DNA of 64,000 bases from Sphingomonas piscis. GTDB lineage: Bacteria; Pseudomonadota; Alphaproteobacteria; Sphingomonadales; Sphingomonadaceae. The position numbers and the translations under genes were made by a program. Of the stretch, positions 51,873-62,397 are shown in pieces. Location: NCBI RefSeq assembly GCF_011300455.1, contig NZ_CP049869.1, positions 1,302,001 through 1,366,000 on the forward strand. The letters run 5' to 3'. How positions within the stretch are numbered: the first letter of the stretch is position 1; every line of letters begins with the position of its first letter. The notes under the pieces were generated by a model. That model was not told where the DNA came from. It saw only the letters and a list, made by a program, of their open reading frames with translations, and made no database searches.

Positions 51873-52640
51873 TTACTGGATCGTGTGTTCGGAGAGCACC
51901 GGCGCGTAGCGGCTTGAAACAGGCAACCGCCGCCCGTTCTGGAGCGCGACCTCGACAACGCCCTTCCGGTCGCGGACCAGAACGTCGATCTTTCGCCATG
52001 GCACCAGGTAGGAACGGTGAACCCGAACGAAGCCCGACCTGCCAAGCACCCGCTCCGCATTGCGCATGGTCTGCCGCCAGATGACCGTCCGGCTTTCGGT
52101 GTGGAGTTCGACGTAATTGCCGGCTGCGCAGGCGAACAGGATTTCAGCCGGCGGGACCGGCGGGAAGCTGCTGCTCGGGACGACGTCGGCGTGCTCGCCG
52201 TCAGACCGCCGCAGAGGGTATAGAGCAGCTCCGAGCAGGGCGACACCGAGCAGAGGCACCCGAGTGAAGAAGGCCCGCTCGGCGCCCGATCCCAGCAATA
52301 AAGCCGCGCCGGCACTCGCAATGTAAGCCACGCTGCCGAGCAGAAGCGCGAGTCCGATCAGCGATCGCCGCGACGGCAAGGTCGCGGCGCGGTGCTGAAA
52401 GAGGAACACGCCGGCGACCCAAGGGCTGAGCGTCGCAATTGCCCAGATCATGCTTCCCAACACGTCGATCGCATGCGGCTCGAACAGCAGTTCGTAAGCG
52501 AGACAGTAGATCGCGCCGGCCGGGATCAGCAGCAATGGCGTGAGCCGCTGAATTCCACTGGATTTCAGCTTGGCCAATAGTGTTACGCTCAATCCTGCGG
52601 CTCCTCTCTTGGTCGCCATGCTGACATGAACCTTCTTCAT
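51873..52640 (-). CDS. Membrane-anchored LytTR transcriptional regulator
   Basis: A 255-residue protein with four hydrophobic segments (about 33-155: LTPLLLIPAGAIYCLAYELL, VLGSMIWAIATLSPWVAGVFLF, LIGLALLLGSVAYIASAGAALLL, VPLLGVALLGAALYP). These are followed by a C-terminal LytTR DNA-binding domain (about 165-255). LytTR hallmarks are ILFACAAGNYVELHT, MRNAERVLGRSGFVRVHRSYLVPW and NGRRLPVSSRYAPVL. It is membrane-bound, with the DNA-binding part facing the cytosol. It starts 9 bases after the TonB receptor gene ends, implying joint expression and probably control of that receptor. Confidence 0.87.
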   Translation of the reverse strand: MKKVHVSMATKRGAAGLSVTLLAKLKSSGIQRLTPLLLIPAGAIYCLAYELLFEPHAIDVLGSMIWAIATLSPWVAGVFLFQHRAATLPSRRSLIGLALLLGSVAYIASAGAALLLGSGAERAFFTRVPLLGVALLGAALYPLRRSDGEHADVVPSSSFPPVPPAEILFACAAGNYVELHTESRTVIWRQTMRNAERVLGRSGFVRVHRSYLVPWRKIDVLVRDRKGVVEVALQNGRRLPVSSRYAPVLSEHTIQ

Positions 52641-52649
52641 TGCCCAGCC

Positions 52650-54584
52650 TCACGAATTGGTGGTGATAAGAACGCGCCAATGCGCACCCGATATCGGCGC
52701 CAACGCACCGTAAGGCGTCGCATAATAGCCTTTGCGTTGGAACGCGTTGACCCGCTGCACACGCAACGACTGGTTGAGCCGTCCGAGCTTCCAGCCGTAG
52801 GTCGTCCCGACGATCGCAAACGGAACGCCGTCCACTTCCACCTTGCTTTGACTGTCGCGGCGGCGGCCTCCTTCGTGAAGAAGGTAGCCGTCGACGCTCC
52901 ATCGGTCCGTCAATTTCTGCTCAATGGCCACCGTTCCGTTGAAACGCGAGACACCCGGCGCGACTCGATTGATGGCGCCGGCCTCGACCAGCGCCCCAGA
53001 AACGCGCAGCTGCAGCACGTTGGCACCGAGCACGACCCGCGTCGTCGGGGTGACTTGGCCGGTCAGCGACGCCTCGACGCCGCGGTGTCGAACAGTTCCG
53101 ACGGGCGCGTAGAGGAGGTCGCTGCGAAGTCCGTAGATAGGCTTACGAATGTCGAACCCGGCGACAATAAGCGCGAGCGATGTGGTGAGATCGATCCGGG
53201 CGCCGACTTCATACTGGCGCGCCTCCACCGGCGGCAGGACCGCACCGCGGTTGGCCGCGAGATCCGGCGCGACGCCCGATTCTTCCAGTCCGGAGACGTA
53301 GCTTGCGAACAGACTGAGCTTAGGTAACGGCCGCCAAAGGGTCGATGCGCTGTAGAGCCAGCTTTGCTCCACGTTATGCGACTCGGCACCACCGACCGGG
53401 CGATATGACTTGGCGTACCGGGTACGGTGGGCGCCCAAGCGGAGCTGAACCGCGTCGGCGGCGAGATCGTAGCTGACACTAAGGAGCCGCTGTCTCACCT
53501 GATCCCGAGCGGCGGGTGCCCGCGAGGGGAGGTCTGCCTCCGGCACGTCGGCGGGGCGGCCCCGGAGGGCGAACGTTCCACTTGGGACCGCAATCGAGTC
53601 CGGCCGCAACGTGAGCGTGCTCCGTGCCCGCGCCGCAAGGGCGATGCGATGGTTGAGTCCGGCCAAGGAGAAGCTGCGCCCTGCCTTCAGTTCGAACGAG
53701 TCGGACCGGGCGCGGCTTCGCGGCGTGTGAAACAGGGTGCTGACCGCCGTGCCCGTCCGATCGATTTCCAGCAATGTAGTGTCCGCGTGCGGGGTGCTGC
53801 GGACCGAGCGGATGGCGGAAGCACCGAGGCGCCAACCACCGCTGCCATGCTCCGCCAATATCCCGGCGGTGCTGCTTCGGCTTCGTACCCTTGCCCAGTC
53901 GACACCATAGTTGCGGCGGGGCTTCAACGCGGGCGGCACACCATCTCCGACAGGTAGGAAAGCAGTATCCCCGTCATAAGCCTGGCGGCTGTGGTCACCG
54001 AACAGGCGGATGCGGGTGGTCGCGTTGGGCTTCCAACTCGCAACGGCCGCCATGTCGACGCGCGAACCGTCCTGACCGTTGGCCCATCGCTCGTTTGGGC
54101 TGAGGAAGCTGTGGGCTACCAAGCCAAAGGTGCCGTCATCGCTGACCAGGCTCCCAAGTGTCTCCACGCTCGGAGCGCCGTAGCCGCGGGTGCCCGCCGT
54201 CACGGACAGCGCCGAGCGTTCTCCAGGCTCCCGCAGTTGATAAGCAACGACGCCGGTGGGTGACGGCAGATCAAGCGCGGTCGCTGCAAGGCCGACGTTG
54301 ATCGACGATCCGGAAACCAGGGACTCGGACGGGAGATTGATCGGGTGAAAGAAGAAGCCGTCGATACGAAACGCACCCCCCGTCGCAATCAGGTCGAAGC
54401 CTCGCGTCGAGTAGGGACTGTAAAGCCCGACCTGGTTGATCCCGGCCGTGGCCCCGAAAGCGTCTTCTGCCGACTGTGTTGCACTTTGGTCGTCCGATGG
54501 CTGGGGCGCCGCCTGCGCCCGTGCTGGGCTGTTTACAAAAACCGCGCCGCTCAAAGCGGCCATGCAAATGGTCGTCGACCTCAT
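52650..54584 (-). CDS. TonB-dependent receptor, LytTR-linked
   Basis: A 644-residue outer-membrane receptor with signal peptide (SPARAQ, about residue 24). The plug is short and atypical: no clear TonB box or VVVTG segment, but SAEDAFGATAGINQVGLYSPYSTRGFDLIATGGAFRIDG and the TGVVAYQLREPG block are present. A long barrel follows (SVTAGTRGYGAPSVE, VEARQYEVGARIDL, VASLTGQVTPTTRVVLGANV). The barrel end WRVLITTNS lacks the usual terminal Phe. Ligand unknown (siderophore- or sugar-like). It is cotranscribed with the LytTR regulator downstream, and divergent from polA across a 211-base gap in which no element was recognised. Confidence 0.8.
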   Translation of the reverse strand: MRSTTICMAALSGAVFVNSPARAQAAPQPSDDQSATQSAEDAFGATAGINQVGLYSPYSTRGFDLIATGGAFRIDGFFFHPINLPSESLVSGSSINVGLAATALDLPSPTGVVAYQLREPGERSALSVTAGTRGYGAPSVETLGSLVSDDGTFGLVAHSFLSPNERWANGQDGSRVDMAAVASWKPNATTRIRLFGDHSRQAYDGDTAFLPVGDGVPPALKPRRNYGVDWARVRSRSSTAGILAEHGSGGWRLGASAIRSVRSTPHADTTLLEIDRTGTAVSTLFHTPRSRARSDSFELKAGRSFSLAGLNHRIALAARARSTLTLRPDSIAVPSGTFALRGRPADVPEADLPSRAPAARDQVRQRLLSVSYDLAADAVQLRLGAHRTRYAKSYRPVGGAESHNVEQSWLYSASTLWRPLPKLSLFASYVSGLEESGVAPDLAANRGAVLPPVEARQYEVGARIDLTTSLALIVAGFDIRKPIYGLRSDLLYAPVGTVRHRGVEASLTGQVTPTTRVVLGANVLQLRVSGALVEAGAINRVAPGVSRFNGTVAIEQKLTDRWSVDGYLLHEGGRRRDSQSKVEVDGVPFAIVGTTYGWKLGRLNQSLRVQRVNAFQRKGYYATPYGALAPISGAHWRVLITTNS

Positions 54585-54795
54585 GAGCGGTGGGCTCCAA
54601 AGTTGGTGAGGTCGACGCTGTGTTCAGGTGCGCTGAGGCGTCGCAATCGCGGCGGTTCGGTGGGACTAGTTTTGTGACGAGGGGACGAAATTCAGGTTCG
54701 TCAGGCGCGCTTAAAGCGAGTCCCGCGCCTTAACATGCCGGTCGATTTGTAAAGGTTGGCGGCTGCCCGGTGGCGCTGCTACATCCCCCGCCTTC

Positions 54796-57597
54796 ATGTC
54801 AGAGCAGCAGCCCCACCTCTATCTCGTTGACGGATCGAGCTACATCTTCCGTGCTTATCACCGGCTGCCGCCGCTCACGAACCGGCACGGACAACCGGCC
54901 GGCGCGGTGTATGGTTACACCACCATGCTGTGGAAGCTGGCCGACAGCCTCAACAAGGGCGACGGACCGACCCACATGGCGGTCATCCTGGATGCGTCGG
55001 AGTCCACGTTTCGCAACGAATTGTACGACCAGTACAAGGCGCACCGGCCGCCGCCGCCGGAAGACCTGGTCCCTCAATTCCCGCTGATCCGCGTCGCGAC
55101 GCGCGCTTTCTCCATCCCCTGCATCGAGGAAGCCGGGCTGGAGGCGGACGACATCATCGCCTGCTACGTCACCGCGGCCAAGGCCGCAGGGTGGAAGGTG
55201 ACCATCGTCAGCTCCGACAAGGATTTGATGCAGCTGATCGAGGACGGCAGAGTCGACATGCTCGACACGATGAACGACCGCCGCATCACCGAGGCGACGG
55301 TGCAGGAAAAATTCGGCGTCGGGCCGGAGCTGGTCGGCGACGTGCTGGCGCTGATGGGAGACAGCGTTGACAATGTGCCCGGCGTGCCGGGGATCGGGCC
55401 GAAGACCGCGACTCAGCTGATCCAGCAGTTCGGCAACTTGGAAAAGGTGCTGGCGAGCACCGACCAGATCAGCAAGCCCAAGCTAAAGCAGAACCTCATC
55501 GACCATGCGGACGATGCGCGGCTCAGCCGGGAGCTGGTGCGGCTGGTGTGCGATTCCAAGCTGCCCGAGCCTCTCGAGGATTTGGCGCTGAAGGGCATCC
55601 CAAAGGAGCCGCTCGCCGCCTTCCTGGAAGACCAGGGATTCAAGACGCTGCTTGCGCGCCTGAACGGCACGGGCGCAACGGGACGGAGCAGCAGCGGCGG
55701 CGGCATCAATGACGTCATGGCGGCGACGGCGCCGACACCGCCGTCCGAGCCCGAAGTGATCGCCGTGGATCGCTCGGCCTATGAAACGGTGACGGACGAA
55801 GGGGCGCTTGATCGCTGGATCGCGGAAGCGACGACCCAGGGCTATGTCGCCTTGGACACCGAGACGGACTGCATCGATTGCATCATTGCCAAGCTGGTCG
55901 GGGTCAGTCTGGCGTTGGGGCCAAACAAGGCCTGCTACATACCGGTCGGCCACTCGGGCGGTGACCTTCTGTCCGAGGCGCCGAGCCAGCTTCCGGCGCA
56001 ACTCGTCCTCGACAAGCTGAGGCCATTGCTGGAGAACGAGGCGGTCCTGAAGATCGGGCATAACCTAAAGTACGACTGGGTGATGTTCGACAAGGTGGGC
56101 ATCTGCGTCGCCCCGTTCGACGACACGATGCTGATGAGCTTCGACCTCGATGCCGGCCGATCGTTGGCCGGGCATGGGTTGGACGAGCTCGCCAAACAGC
56201 ATTTCGACCATGAGTGCCTTGCGTTCAAAACGATCTGCGGAACGGGCGCGAAGCAGATCACCTTCGACAAGGTGCCGCTCGACAAGGCGACGGAATATGC
56301 CGCCGAGGATGCCGACATCACGCTGCGGCTGTGGAAACGGCTGAAGCCACGCATCGCTGCCGAAGCGGCAAGCACGGTCTACGAGCGCGTCGATCGACCG
56401 CTGGTGCCGGTAATCGGCCGCATGGAGCGGCGCGGGGTCAAGGTCGACCGTGATTACCTAGCCCAACTGTCACGCGACTTCGCGACGGAGATCGCGAGCC
56501 TGGAGGAGCGGGTCTACGAGGCGGCGTGCGGACCGTTCACCATCGGATCTCCGCAGCAGCTCGGCCAGGTGCTGTACGAGCGGCTCGGCCTCAAAGGCGG
56601 CCGCAAGGGGAAGAGCGGCGCTTATTCCACCGACGTCAACGAGCTTGAGCGGCTTGCCGGCGAAGGCGTGGATTGCGCGCGGCTGGTGCTCGACTGGAGG
56701 CAACTTACCAAGCTCAAGACCACCTACACCGACGCGCTGCAGGCGCAGATCAATCCCGAGACTGGGCGGGTGCACACCAGCTTCTCACTGTCCGGCGCGC
56801 AGACAGGGCGCTTGTCATCCAACGACCCTAACCTGCAGAACATTCCGATCCGCACCGAGCTCGGCCGCAAGATCCGCGACGCGTTCGTGGCCGAGCCGGG
56901 CTATCAGCTGCTGAGCGCCGACTATAGCCAGATCGAACTTCGGCTCGCCGCCCACATGGCCGATGTGCCGCAGCTCAAAGAAGCGTTCCGCGAAGGCGCG
57001 GACATCCACAATCGCACCGCCGAGGAGCTGTTCGGCTCCACCGACCGCGACAGCCGCAACAAGGCGAAAACGGTCAACTTCGCCATCCTTTATGGCATTT
57101 CGTCATGGGGACTGGCGGGGCGGCTGGGTGTGCCGAAAGACGAGGGTCAGGCGATCATCAGCCGCTACTTCGAGCGCTTCCCGGGCATCCGCAACTACAT
57201 GGACGAGACGCTCGCATTCGTCCGTGCCAACGGCTTCACCCGTACCTTGTTCGGCCGCAAAACCCACTTCACCAACATCCGGTCGCCCAACCCCTCGATC
57301 CGCGGTGGTGCCGAACGCGCAGCGATCAATGCGCCGATCCAGGGTACCAGCGCCGACCTCATCAAACGGGCGATGGCGCGAATGGATCGGGCCCTGGTGG
57401 ACGCAGGCCTCGAAGGCGTTCGAATGCTACTGCAGGTTCATGACGAACTGGTGTTCGAAGTGCCCGATGGCCGCGAGGAAGAGGCAGCGGCGGTGATCAA
57501 ACGGGTGATGTCGGACGCGGCCGAGCCGGCGTTGAAGCTCGACGTGCCGCTCGATGTCGAGGTTGGCTGGGGCGCTCACTGGGGCGCCGCGCATTGA
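54796..57597 (+). CDS. polA: DNA polymerase I
   Basis: A 933-residue family-A polymerase. The 5'-3' exonuclease (FEN) domain covers about 1-290 (LYLVDGSSYIFRAYHRLPP, DKDLMQLI, GDSVDNVPGVPGIGPKTA). The 3'-5' exonuclease domain, about 330-515, has metal-binding Asp-Glu in LDTETDCID, so proofreading appears active. The polymerase domain, about 530-933, contains SGAQTGRLSSNDPNLQNIPIR (motif 1-like), SADYSQIELRLAAHMA (motif A), NFAILYGIS (motif B) and VHDELVFEVPDG (motif C). It fills gaps in repair and Okazaki processing. The flippase gene overlaps its stop. Confidence 0.97.
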   Translation: MSEQQPHLYLVDGSSYIFRAYHRLPPLTNRHGQPAGAVYGYTTMLWKLADSLNKGDGPTHMAVILDASESTFRNELYDQYKAHRPPPPEDLVPQFPLIRVATRAFSIPCIEEAGLEADDIIACYVTAAKAAGWKVTIVSSDKDLMQLIEDGRVDMLDTMNDRRITEATVQEKFGVGPELVGDVLALMGDSVDNVPGVPGIGPKTATQLIQQFGNLEKVLASTDQISKPKLKQNLIDHADDARLSRELVRLVCDSKLPEPLEDLALKGIPKEPLAAFLEDQGFKTLLARLNGTGATGRSSSGGGINDVMAATAPTPPSEPEVIAVDRSAYETVTDEGALDRWIAEATTQGYVALDTETDCIDCIIAKLVGVSLALGPNKACYIPVGHSGGDLLSEAPSQLPAQLVLDKLRPLLENEAVLKIGHNLKYDWVMFDKVGICVAPFDDTMLMSFDLDAGRSLAGHGLDELAKQHFDHECLAFKTICGTGAKQITFDKVPLDKATEYAAEDADITLRLWKRLKPRIAAEAASTVYERVDRPLVPVIGRMERRGVKVDRDYLAQLSRDFATEIASLEERVYEAACGPFTIGSPQQLGQVLYERLGLKGGRKGKSGAYSTDVNELERLAGEGVDCARLVLDWRQLTKLKTTYTDALQAQINPETGRVHTSFSLSGAQTGRLSSNDPNLQNIPIRTELGRKIRDAFVAEPGYQLLSADYSQIELRLAAHMADVPQLKEAFREGADIHNRTAEELFGSTDRDSRNKAKTVNFAILYGISSWGLAGRLGVPKDEGQAIISRYFERFPGIRNYMDETLAFVRANGFTRTLFGRKTHFTNIRSPNPSIRGGAERAAINAPIQGTSADLIKRAMARMDRALVDAGLEGVRMLLQVHDELVFEVPDGREEEAAAVIKRVMSDAAEPALKLDVPLDVEVGWGAHWGAAH

Positions 57598-59132
57598 CGG
57601 CAGAGGCGGAGCGCGCCGATCCGAGCGCCGATATGGCGGCACTTGCCCGGGGCGGACGGATCAACTTCTTCGGCTTCATCCTGCGGCTGCTGGCGCGGCT
57701 ACCATTCCTGTTCATCGCCGGACGCATGTATGGCGCCGAGGCGCTGGGCCGCTTCGCCTACGCGGTGCTGATCGTCGAATTCGCGGCGCAAATTGCGACC
57801 TTGGGCCTGAAGCGCGGGTTGGCGCAGCAGCTTGCGCAAACCGACAAGGCGCACGCCTGCATTGCCTGGGACGCGCTGCTGGTGGCGGGCATCGGTTCGG
57901 TCGTCTGCATGGCGCTGCTGATCCTCTTCCCGCAGGCCATGTTTCCGAACAGCGAGATCAGCGGTCTGGAATGGCTGCTACCGATTTCGGTGATTGCGCT
58001 TGCCTGGTCGGACATCACGCTTGCGGCGCTCGCCTACCGTCATGACGTCGGTGCCACGGTGCGCGCCCGGGCGATCGTGGAGCCCTGGACGATCAGCATC
58101 GTGGCCTTTGGCTGGGCCTTCGTATCGAAGCGGGATGGGCTGCTGGTCGCCTATGCCTTGTCCATGGTCGGCGCGCTGATCGCGTCGTTCATTCCTTTCC
58201 TGAAGAGCTACGGACTTCCCCGCGACTGGAGCCCCGATCCCGCCCAGCTTTGGCGCATGGCCCGGCGAAATCTGCCGGTCGCCGCCGCCGATGCCGTGGA
58301 GTGGGGCTCCCGCCGCCTGGACCTGGCGCTGCTCGGCCTCTTCGTGAACCCGGCGGTGGTCGGCATCTATTATGTCGCCCAGAACGTCGCTTCGCTGCCA
58401 TCCAAGCTGAAGACCAGCTTCGACCCGATCCTGGGCCCAGTTATCTCCCGCAACATCGAAGCCGGAAACAAGCAGGCGGTTGCAAAGCAGGTTCGGCAGG
58501 TCGGCTTCTGGGTCATCGCGGCGCAAAGTGCGGTCGCGCTTGCACTCGCAATCCCGGGCGAGGCGGTGATGGGTCTTGTCGGGCCGCAGTTCGTCGCGGG
58601 GACTGCCTCGCTGGCCCTGCTGCTGTTCGCGGAGGTGGTGGCCTCGACCGCGACGGTTAGTGAGTCGGCGCTGATCTACTGTGCGCGCAAGCGGAACATG
58701 ATGCTGAGCTTCCTGATGATCTTGTTCCAAATCCTGTTCACGGTCGCCATCATTATGGTGCTGCGCCGCTTTCGGTGGGAAGAGGTGTACCTGACGGTGG
58801 GACCCGCCGGAGGACTGGTGCTGGCATTGGCGGTAACGGCCGTTACCAAGGCGCTGCTGCTGCGCAATCTGTTGCAGGCGCCAGTGTCGGGATGGCGGTG
58901 GCAACTCGTCTGGGCCGGGATCGCGGCCGCTCTTGTAGGCTATGCCGCGACCGTGCTGCCAGAATGGCTCGAGCTGGGGCTGGGCATCCCGGCCATCCTG
59001 CTGGCCTTCGGCGGAATGTTGTGGTGGCGCGGCTTCACCGCGGAAGACCGCGAATTGTTCCGCATGCGCAAGGCCGACATCGATCAGTTGCAGGTACCCG
59101 AACCGGGCACAAGCGCGGACGCGCCGCGCTGA
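57594..59132 (+). CDS. Polysaccharide flippase-like membrane protein (MOP superfamily)
   Basis: A 512-residue polytopic protein with about 12-14 helices. It starts RGGRINFFGFILRLLARLPFLFIAGRMYGAEALGRFAYA, a typical Wzx/RfbX-type polysaccharide translocase N-terminus, and has RRNLPVAAADAVEWGSRRLDLALLG in the middle. The family flips lipid-linked saccharides across the inner membrane for surface polysaccharide assembly. Start TTG 57594 overlaps the polA stop (TTGA). No glycosyltransferase is adjacent. The gene ends 2 bases before the convergent purH stop. Confidence 0.8.
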   Translation: MTAEAERADPSADMAALARGGRINFFGFILRLLARLPFLFIAGRMYGAEALGRFAYAVLIVEFAAQIATLGLKRGLAQQLAQTDKAHACIAWDALLVAGIGSVVCMALLILFPQAMFPNSEISGLEWLLPISVIALAWSDITLAALAYRHDVGATVRARAIVEPWTISIVAFGWAFVSKRDGLLVAYALSMVGALIASFIPFLKSYGLPRDWSPDPAQLWRMARRNLPVAAADAVEWGSRRLDLALLGLFVNPAVVGIYYVAQNVASLPSKLKTSFDPILGPVISRNIEAGNKQAVAKQVRQVGFWVIAAQSAVALALAIPGEAVMGLVGPQFVAGTASLALLLFAEVVASTATVSESALIYCARKRNMMLSFLMILFQILFTVAIIMVLRRFRWEEVYLTVGPAGGLVLALAVTAVTKALLLRNLLQAPVSGWRWQLVWAGIAAALVGYAATVLPEWLELGLGIPAILLAFGGMLWWRGFTAEDRELFRMRKADIDQLQVPEPGTSADAPR

Positions 59133-59134
59133 CC

Positions 59135-60727
59135 TTAGTGCCGGAAGTGGCGCATGCCCGTGAAGAGCATCGCCAGGCCCGCGTCGTTTGCCGCTGCAAT
59201 GACCTCATCGTCGCGGATCGACCCGCCGGGCTGGATCACGGCGGTGGCGCCTGCCTCGGCAGCTGAGAGCAAGCCATCCGCAAATGGGAAGAAGGCGTCC
59301 GACGCCACGGCTGAGCCGACGGTGCGCGGCTCCGGCCAGCCGTAGGTCTCGGCGGCTTCCTTCGCCTTGGCGGCGGCGATGCGGGCGCTGTCGCGGCGGT
59401 TCATCTGACCGGCGCCGATGCCGGCGGTGACGCCATCCTTGGCATAGACGATGGCATTGGACTTCACATGCTTGGCGACCGTCCAGGCGAACAGGCAGTC
59501 CATCAGCTCCTGCTCGGTCGGCTGACGCTCCGTCACGCACTTCAGCTGATCGCGGGTGATCGTGCCATTGTCACGGTCCTGCACCAGCACGCCGCCGGCA
59601 ATCACCGCCACCGTCTGTCCGGAGCGCGCCGGATCGGGCAGGCTGCGGGTGAGCAACAGGCGAAGGTTCTTCTTGCGGGCGAACGCCTCGCGCGCAGCCT
59701 CGTCGGCGTCGGGCGCGACCACCACTTCGGTGAAGATCTGCGTAATTGCCTGCGCCGTCTCGCCGTCGAGCGGGCGGTTGCAGGCGACGATGCCGCCAAA
59801 GGCCGAGACGCTGTCGCACGCCAGCGCCTGGTTCCAGGCATCGAGCAAAGTCTCGCCGGTCGCGACGCCACAGGGGTTGGCATGCTTGACGATCACCACC
59901 GTGGGCGGGCCGTCGCGGAACTCGGCGACCAGCTCCAACGCGGCGCTGGCGTCGTTGAGGTTGTTGTAGCTGAGCTCCTTGCCCTGCACCTGCTCGGCTT
60001 GGGCGATCCCGGACGCTGACAGGCCGGCCGCGGAATAAAGCGCCGCCGATTGGTGCGGGTTCTCGCCATAACGCAGCGGCATCACCAGCTTGCTGCTCAT
60101 CGTCCGCAGCGGCGGGAAGGTCTGGCCCTGGTCGACCTTCGCGAACCATTGCGCAATCATCGAATCGTAGGCGGCGGTCAGCGCATAGGCCTTGGCCGCG
60201 AGGCGGCGGCGGAAGGCGAGGCTGGTCTTGCCGCTATTGGCGTCAAGATCGGTCAGCAGTTCTTGATAATCTGCTGGATCGGTCAGGATGGCCACGAACT
60301 CATGATTCTTGGCGGCCGAGCGCACCATCGACGGGCCGCCGATATCGATATTCTCGATGATGTCCTCACGGCTCGCACCGCGCGCAACCGTGGCTTCGAA
60401 CGGGTAGAGGTTGACGATCACGAGGTCGATGGCGCCGATGCCATGCTCCTCCATCGCCGCGGCATGATCCGGATTGTCGCGGACACCCAGCAAGCCGCCG
60501 TGCACCTTGGGGTGGAGCGTCTTCACCCGGCCGTCCATCATCTCGGGAAAGCCGGTGAGGTCGGAAATGTCGCGAACCTCGGCCCCAAGCTCGCGAAGCT
60601 TCGCCGCCGTTCCACCAGTGGAGACCAGTTCGATGCCGTGCCGCTTCAGACCCTCGGCGAGTTGGTCGAGGCCGGACTTGTCCGAAAGCGAAATCAGCGC
60701 CCGGCGGGCGGCGATCAGGTCGGTCAT
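59135..60727 (-). CDS. purH: Bifunctional AICAR transformylase / IMP cyclohydrolase
   Basis: A 530-residue bifunctional enzyme for the last two purine steps. The N-terminal IMP cyclohydrolase domain (MGS-like, about 1-190) has [34 protein letters not shown] and [18 protein letters not shown]. The C-terminal AICAR transformylase domain has [41 protein letters not shown] and a terminal [10 protein letters not shown]...[14 protein letters not shown]. The true start is ATG 60727 (a longer open frame to 60901 is unsupported). It ends the rsmB-rpe-heparinase-like-purH run on minus. Confidence 0.97.
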   Translation of the reverse strand: MTDLIAARRALISLSDKSGLDQLAEGLKRHGIELVSTGGTAAKLRELGAEVRDISDLTGFPEMMDGRVKTLHPKVHGGLLGVRDNPDHAAAMEEHGIGAIDLVIVNLYPFEATVARGASREDIIENIDIGGPSMVRSAAKNHEFVAILTDPADYQELLTDLDANSGKTSLAFRRRLAAKAYALTAAYDSMIAQWFAKVDQGQTFPPLRTMSSKLVMPLRYGENPHQSAALYSAAGLSASGIAQAEQVQGKELSYNNLNDASAALELVAEFRDGPPTVVIVKHANPCGVATGETLLDAWNQALACDSVSAFGGIVACNRPLDGETAQAITQIFTEVVVAPDADEAAREAFARKKNLRLLLTRSLPDPARSGQTVAVIAGGVLVQDRDNGTITRDQLKCVTERQPTEQELMDCLFAWTVAKHVKSNAIVYAKDGVTAGIGAGQMNRRDSARIAAAKAKEAAETYGWPEPRTVGSAVASDAFFPFADGLLSAAEAGATAVIQPGGSIRDDEVIAAANDAGLAMLFTGMRHFRH

Positions 60728-60744
60728 AATTCCCCTATTCGTAT

Positions 60745-62397
60745 TCAGCTGGTGCGGCGGAGCTTCCACGCGACTTCGCCGCCGATGCCGGAAAACTCGC
60801 CAACAATCACCAGTTGATTTGTGGTTCGCGGGCTTCCGCGTCCGTCGATCCACAGGCTTTCCTCGACGGTGAGGTTGCCGCCGCGTACCCGAAAATTCCA
60901 CGGCGGCGCGCCCGGTGAGCGGAGAATGGCGCCCATACCGTCAGCCGTCAGGGTCGGCTCCACATCCGGCGCGAGGTGGAAGCGGATCGCGTAAGGAACC
61001 GACTCCTTTACCTTGCGGCGTCCTTTCGGCTCCAGAGTATCGGATCCGCGGACTTCCTTGCCATCATTTCCAAGCGAGAGGCTGCGGCGATGAACCAGGC
61101 CGAAGGGGCGAACATAGCCGTCGTGGGCGGCGATCAGCCGGCTCGAGTCATTATCCTCGGAACGGTCGACCTCGACGTCTGCGACGCCCTTGCCCATCGT
61201 TCCGTCCGGCTGAATGGCTGTGGAGTTCGTATCGTCGAGGACCAGCGTGCTGTGCGCCGCGGTGGAGCGCAGCGCCTGGACGAGTTCGTCCGACAATCCG
61301 GCCGGGAGCAGTCCCTCGCCCCCGCAATTGACGAACAAGCGCTGGGCGCCGTCACTCATTTCCAACGCCAGTGTCGAGGCCGATCCGGTCAGCGCCATCT
61401 TGGCGGGTGGCGGCGGCGCGGCATCAAGCACGATGATGGTTCCAAGCGCGGACATGCGCTGATAGCCCCAGCCGCGCGCCTGACGGAGCGGGCGGGCACG
61501 CAAGCCGCAGCCTTCGACGAGGGCCTGCAGCCGCGCCGCCTCGCCGGGATTGCCGCCCTGCCAGCTCGACAGCGCGCCATCGCCCATGGTGACGCCATGA
61601 AGCGCAGCAAGGGCAGCTGCGGCGGCCGCCTCGATGCCGTCGGGAACCGTCTGCTTGGACGCGAAGTAGCAATTCCGAAGCAGACCGAGCCGGTCGACCA
61701 GCAAGGCCTGTTCGTGCGGGTTGCGGCTGATCAATCCGCCATCCTCGAACTGGGCGGTGGCAAGCGCCCGGGCTAGGCCGCTTTCGGCCCGGGCCACGCG
61801 TGGCGCGCCGCTTTGAAGTAACAGCTTGGCAGCGACCACGCCCGTCCAGGCGGTGATACGCTGAATTCCCGGCGGCGACTTGTCGGCGGCCGTCTCCAGA
61901 TGACGTGCGCCGCGCGACAGCGTGTTCAGCAGGGCCGAGCGATAGCCATTGTCCTGGCTGGACAGGATGTAGGGAGCGTAGGCGGTCCAGAAGAGTATCC
62001 GTTCGCCCCAAAGGTCGGGACGCCAGGCGGCATCCACCCGCGTGCCGTGGGCGAGCAGCCACCGGCCTGCGATCGCCTCTGCCAATCGCGCACCTTTCTC
62101 GCGGCTCGCAGCGGCGGCCAGATCGCGCAGCCAGGAAAAGCCCTGGAGGTGCTCGGCGAGTAGACCGTCCGTGCCGACGGCAAGGAAGTCCAGATCGGCA
62201 AGGGGAAGGCTCTCGTTGCCCAACTTCAAGCGGCCGGCGAGCAGGGCCTCGCCCTTCCGACGATCGCCTGCGACATGGTCCCGCGGCACCGCTACCAGCT
62301 TCAGCGGCTGACGGCCCGCGCTGGTCAGGCGGGCAAGCAGTGGACGACGGGCGAGCTTCCGGACGAGGGCGGCGTCGGCCAGCCCGCCGGCGCTCAT
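60745..62397 (-). CDS. Heparinase II/III-like protein
   Basis: A 550-residue protein of the heparinase II/III family (alpha-barrel toroid plus C-terminal beta-sandwich). Parts are [85 protein letters not shown], and then [47 protein letters not shown]. Members cleave or bind acidic polysaccharides. No signal peptide is evident, so the protein may be cytosolic and act on a cell-envelope precursor. The gene overlaps rpe (ATGA-type, 62394-62397) and precedes purH; this housekeeping placement is common in sphingomonads. Confidence 0.82.
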   Translation of the reverse strand: MSAGGLADAALVRKLARRPLLARLTSAGRQPLKLVAVPRDHVAGDRRKGEALLAGRLKLGNESLPLADLDFLAVGTDGLLAEHLQGFSWLRDLAAAASREKGARLAEAIAGRWLLAHGTRVDAAWRPDLWGERILFWTAYAPYILSSQDNGYRSALLNTLSRGARHLETAADKSPPGIQRITAWTGVVAAKLLLQSGAPRVARAESGLARALATAQFEDGGLISRNPHEQALLVDRLGLLRNCYFASKQTVPDGIEAAAAAALAALHGVTMGDGALSSWQGGNPGEAARLQALVEGCGLRARPLRQARGWGYQRMSALGTIIVLDAAPPPPAKMALTGSASTLALEMSDGAQRLFVNCGGEGLLPAGLSDELVQALRSTAAHSTLVLDDTNSTAIQPDGTMGKGVADVEVDRSEDNDSSRLIAAHDGYVRPFGLVHRRSLSLGNDGKEVRGSDTLEPKGRRKVKESVPYAIRFHLAPDVEPTLTADGMGAILRSPGAPPWNFRVRGGNLTVEESLWIDGRGSPRTTNQLVIVGEFSGIGGEVAWKLRRTS

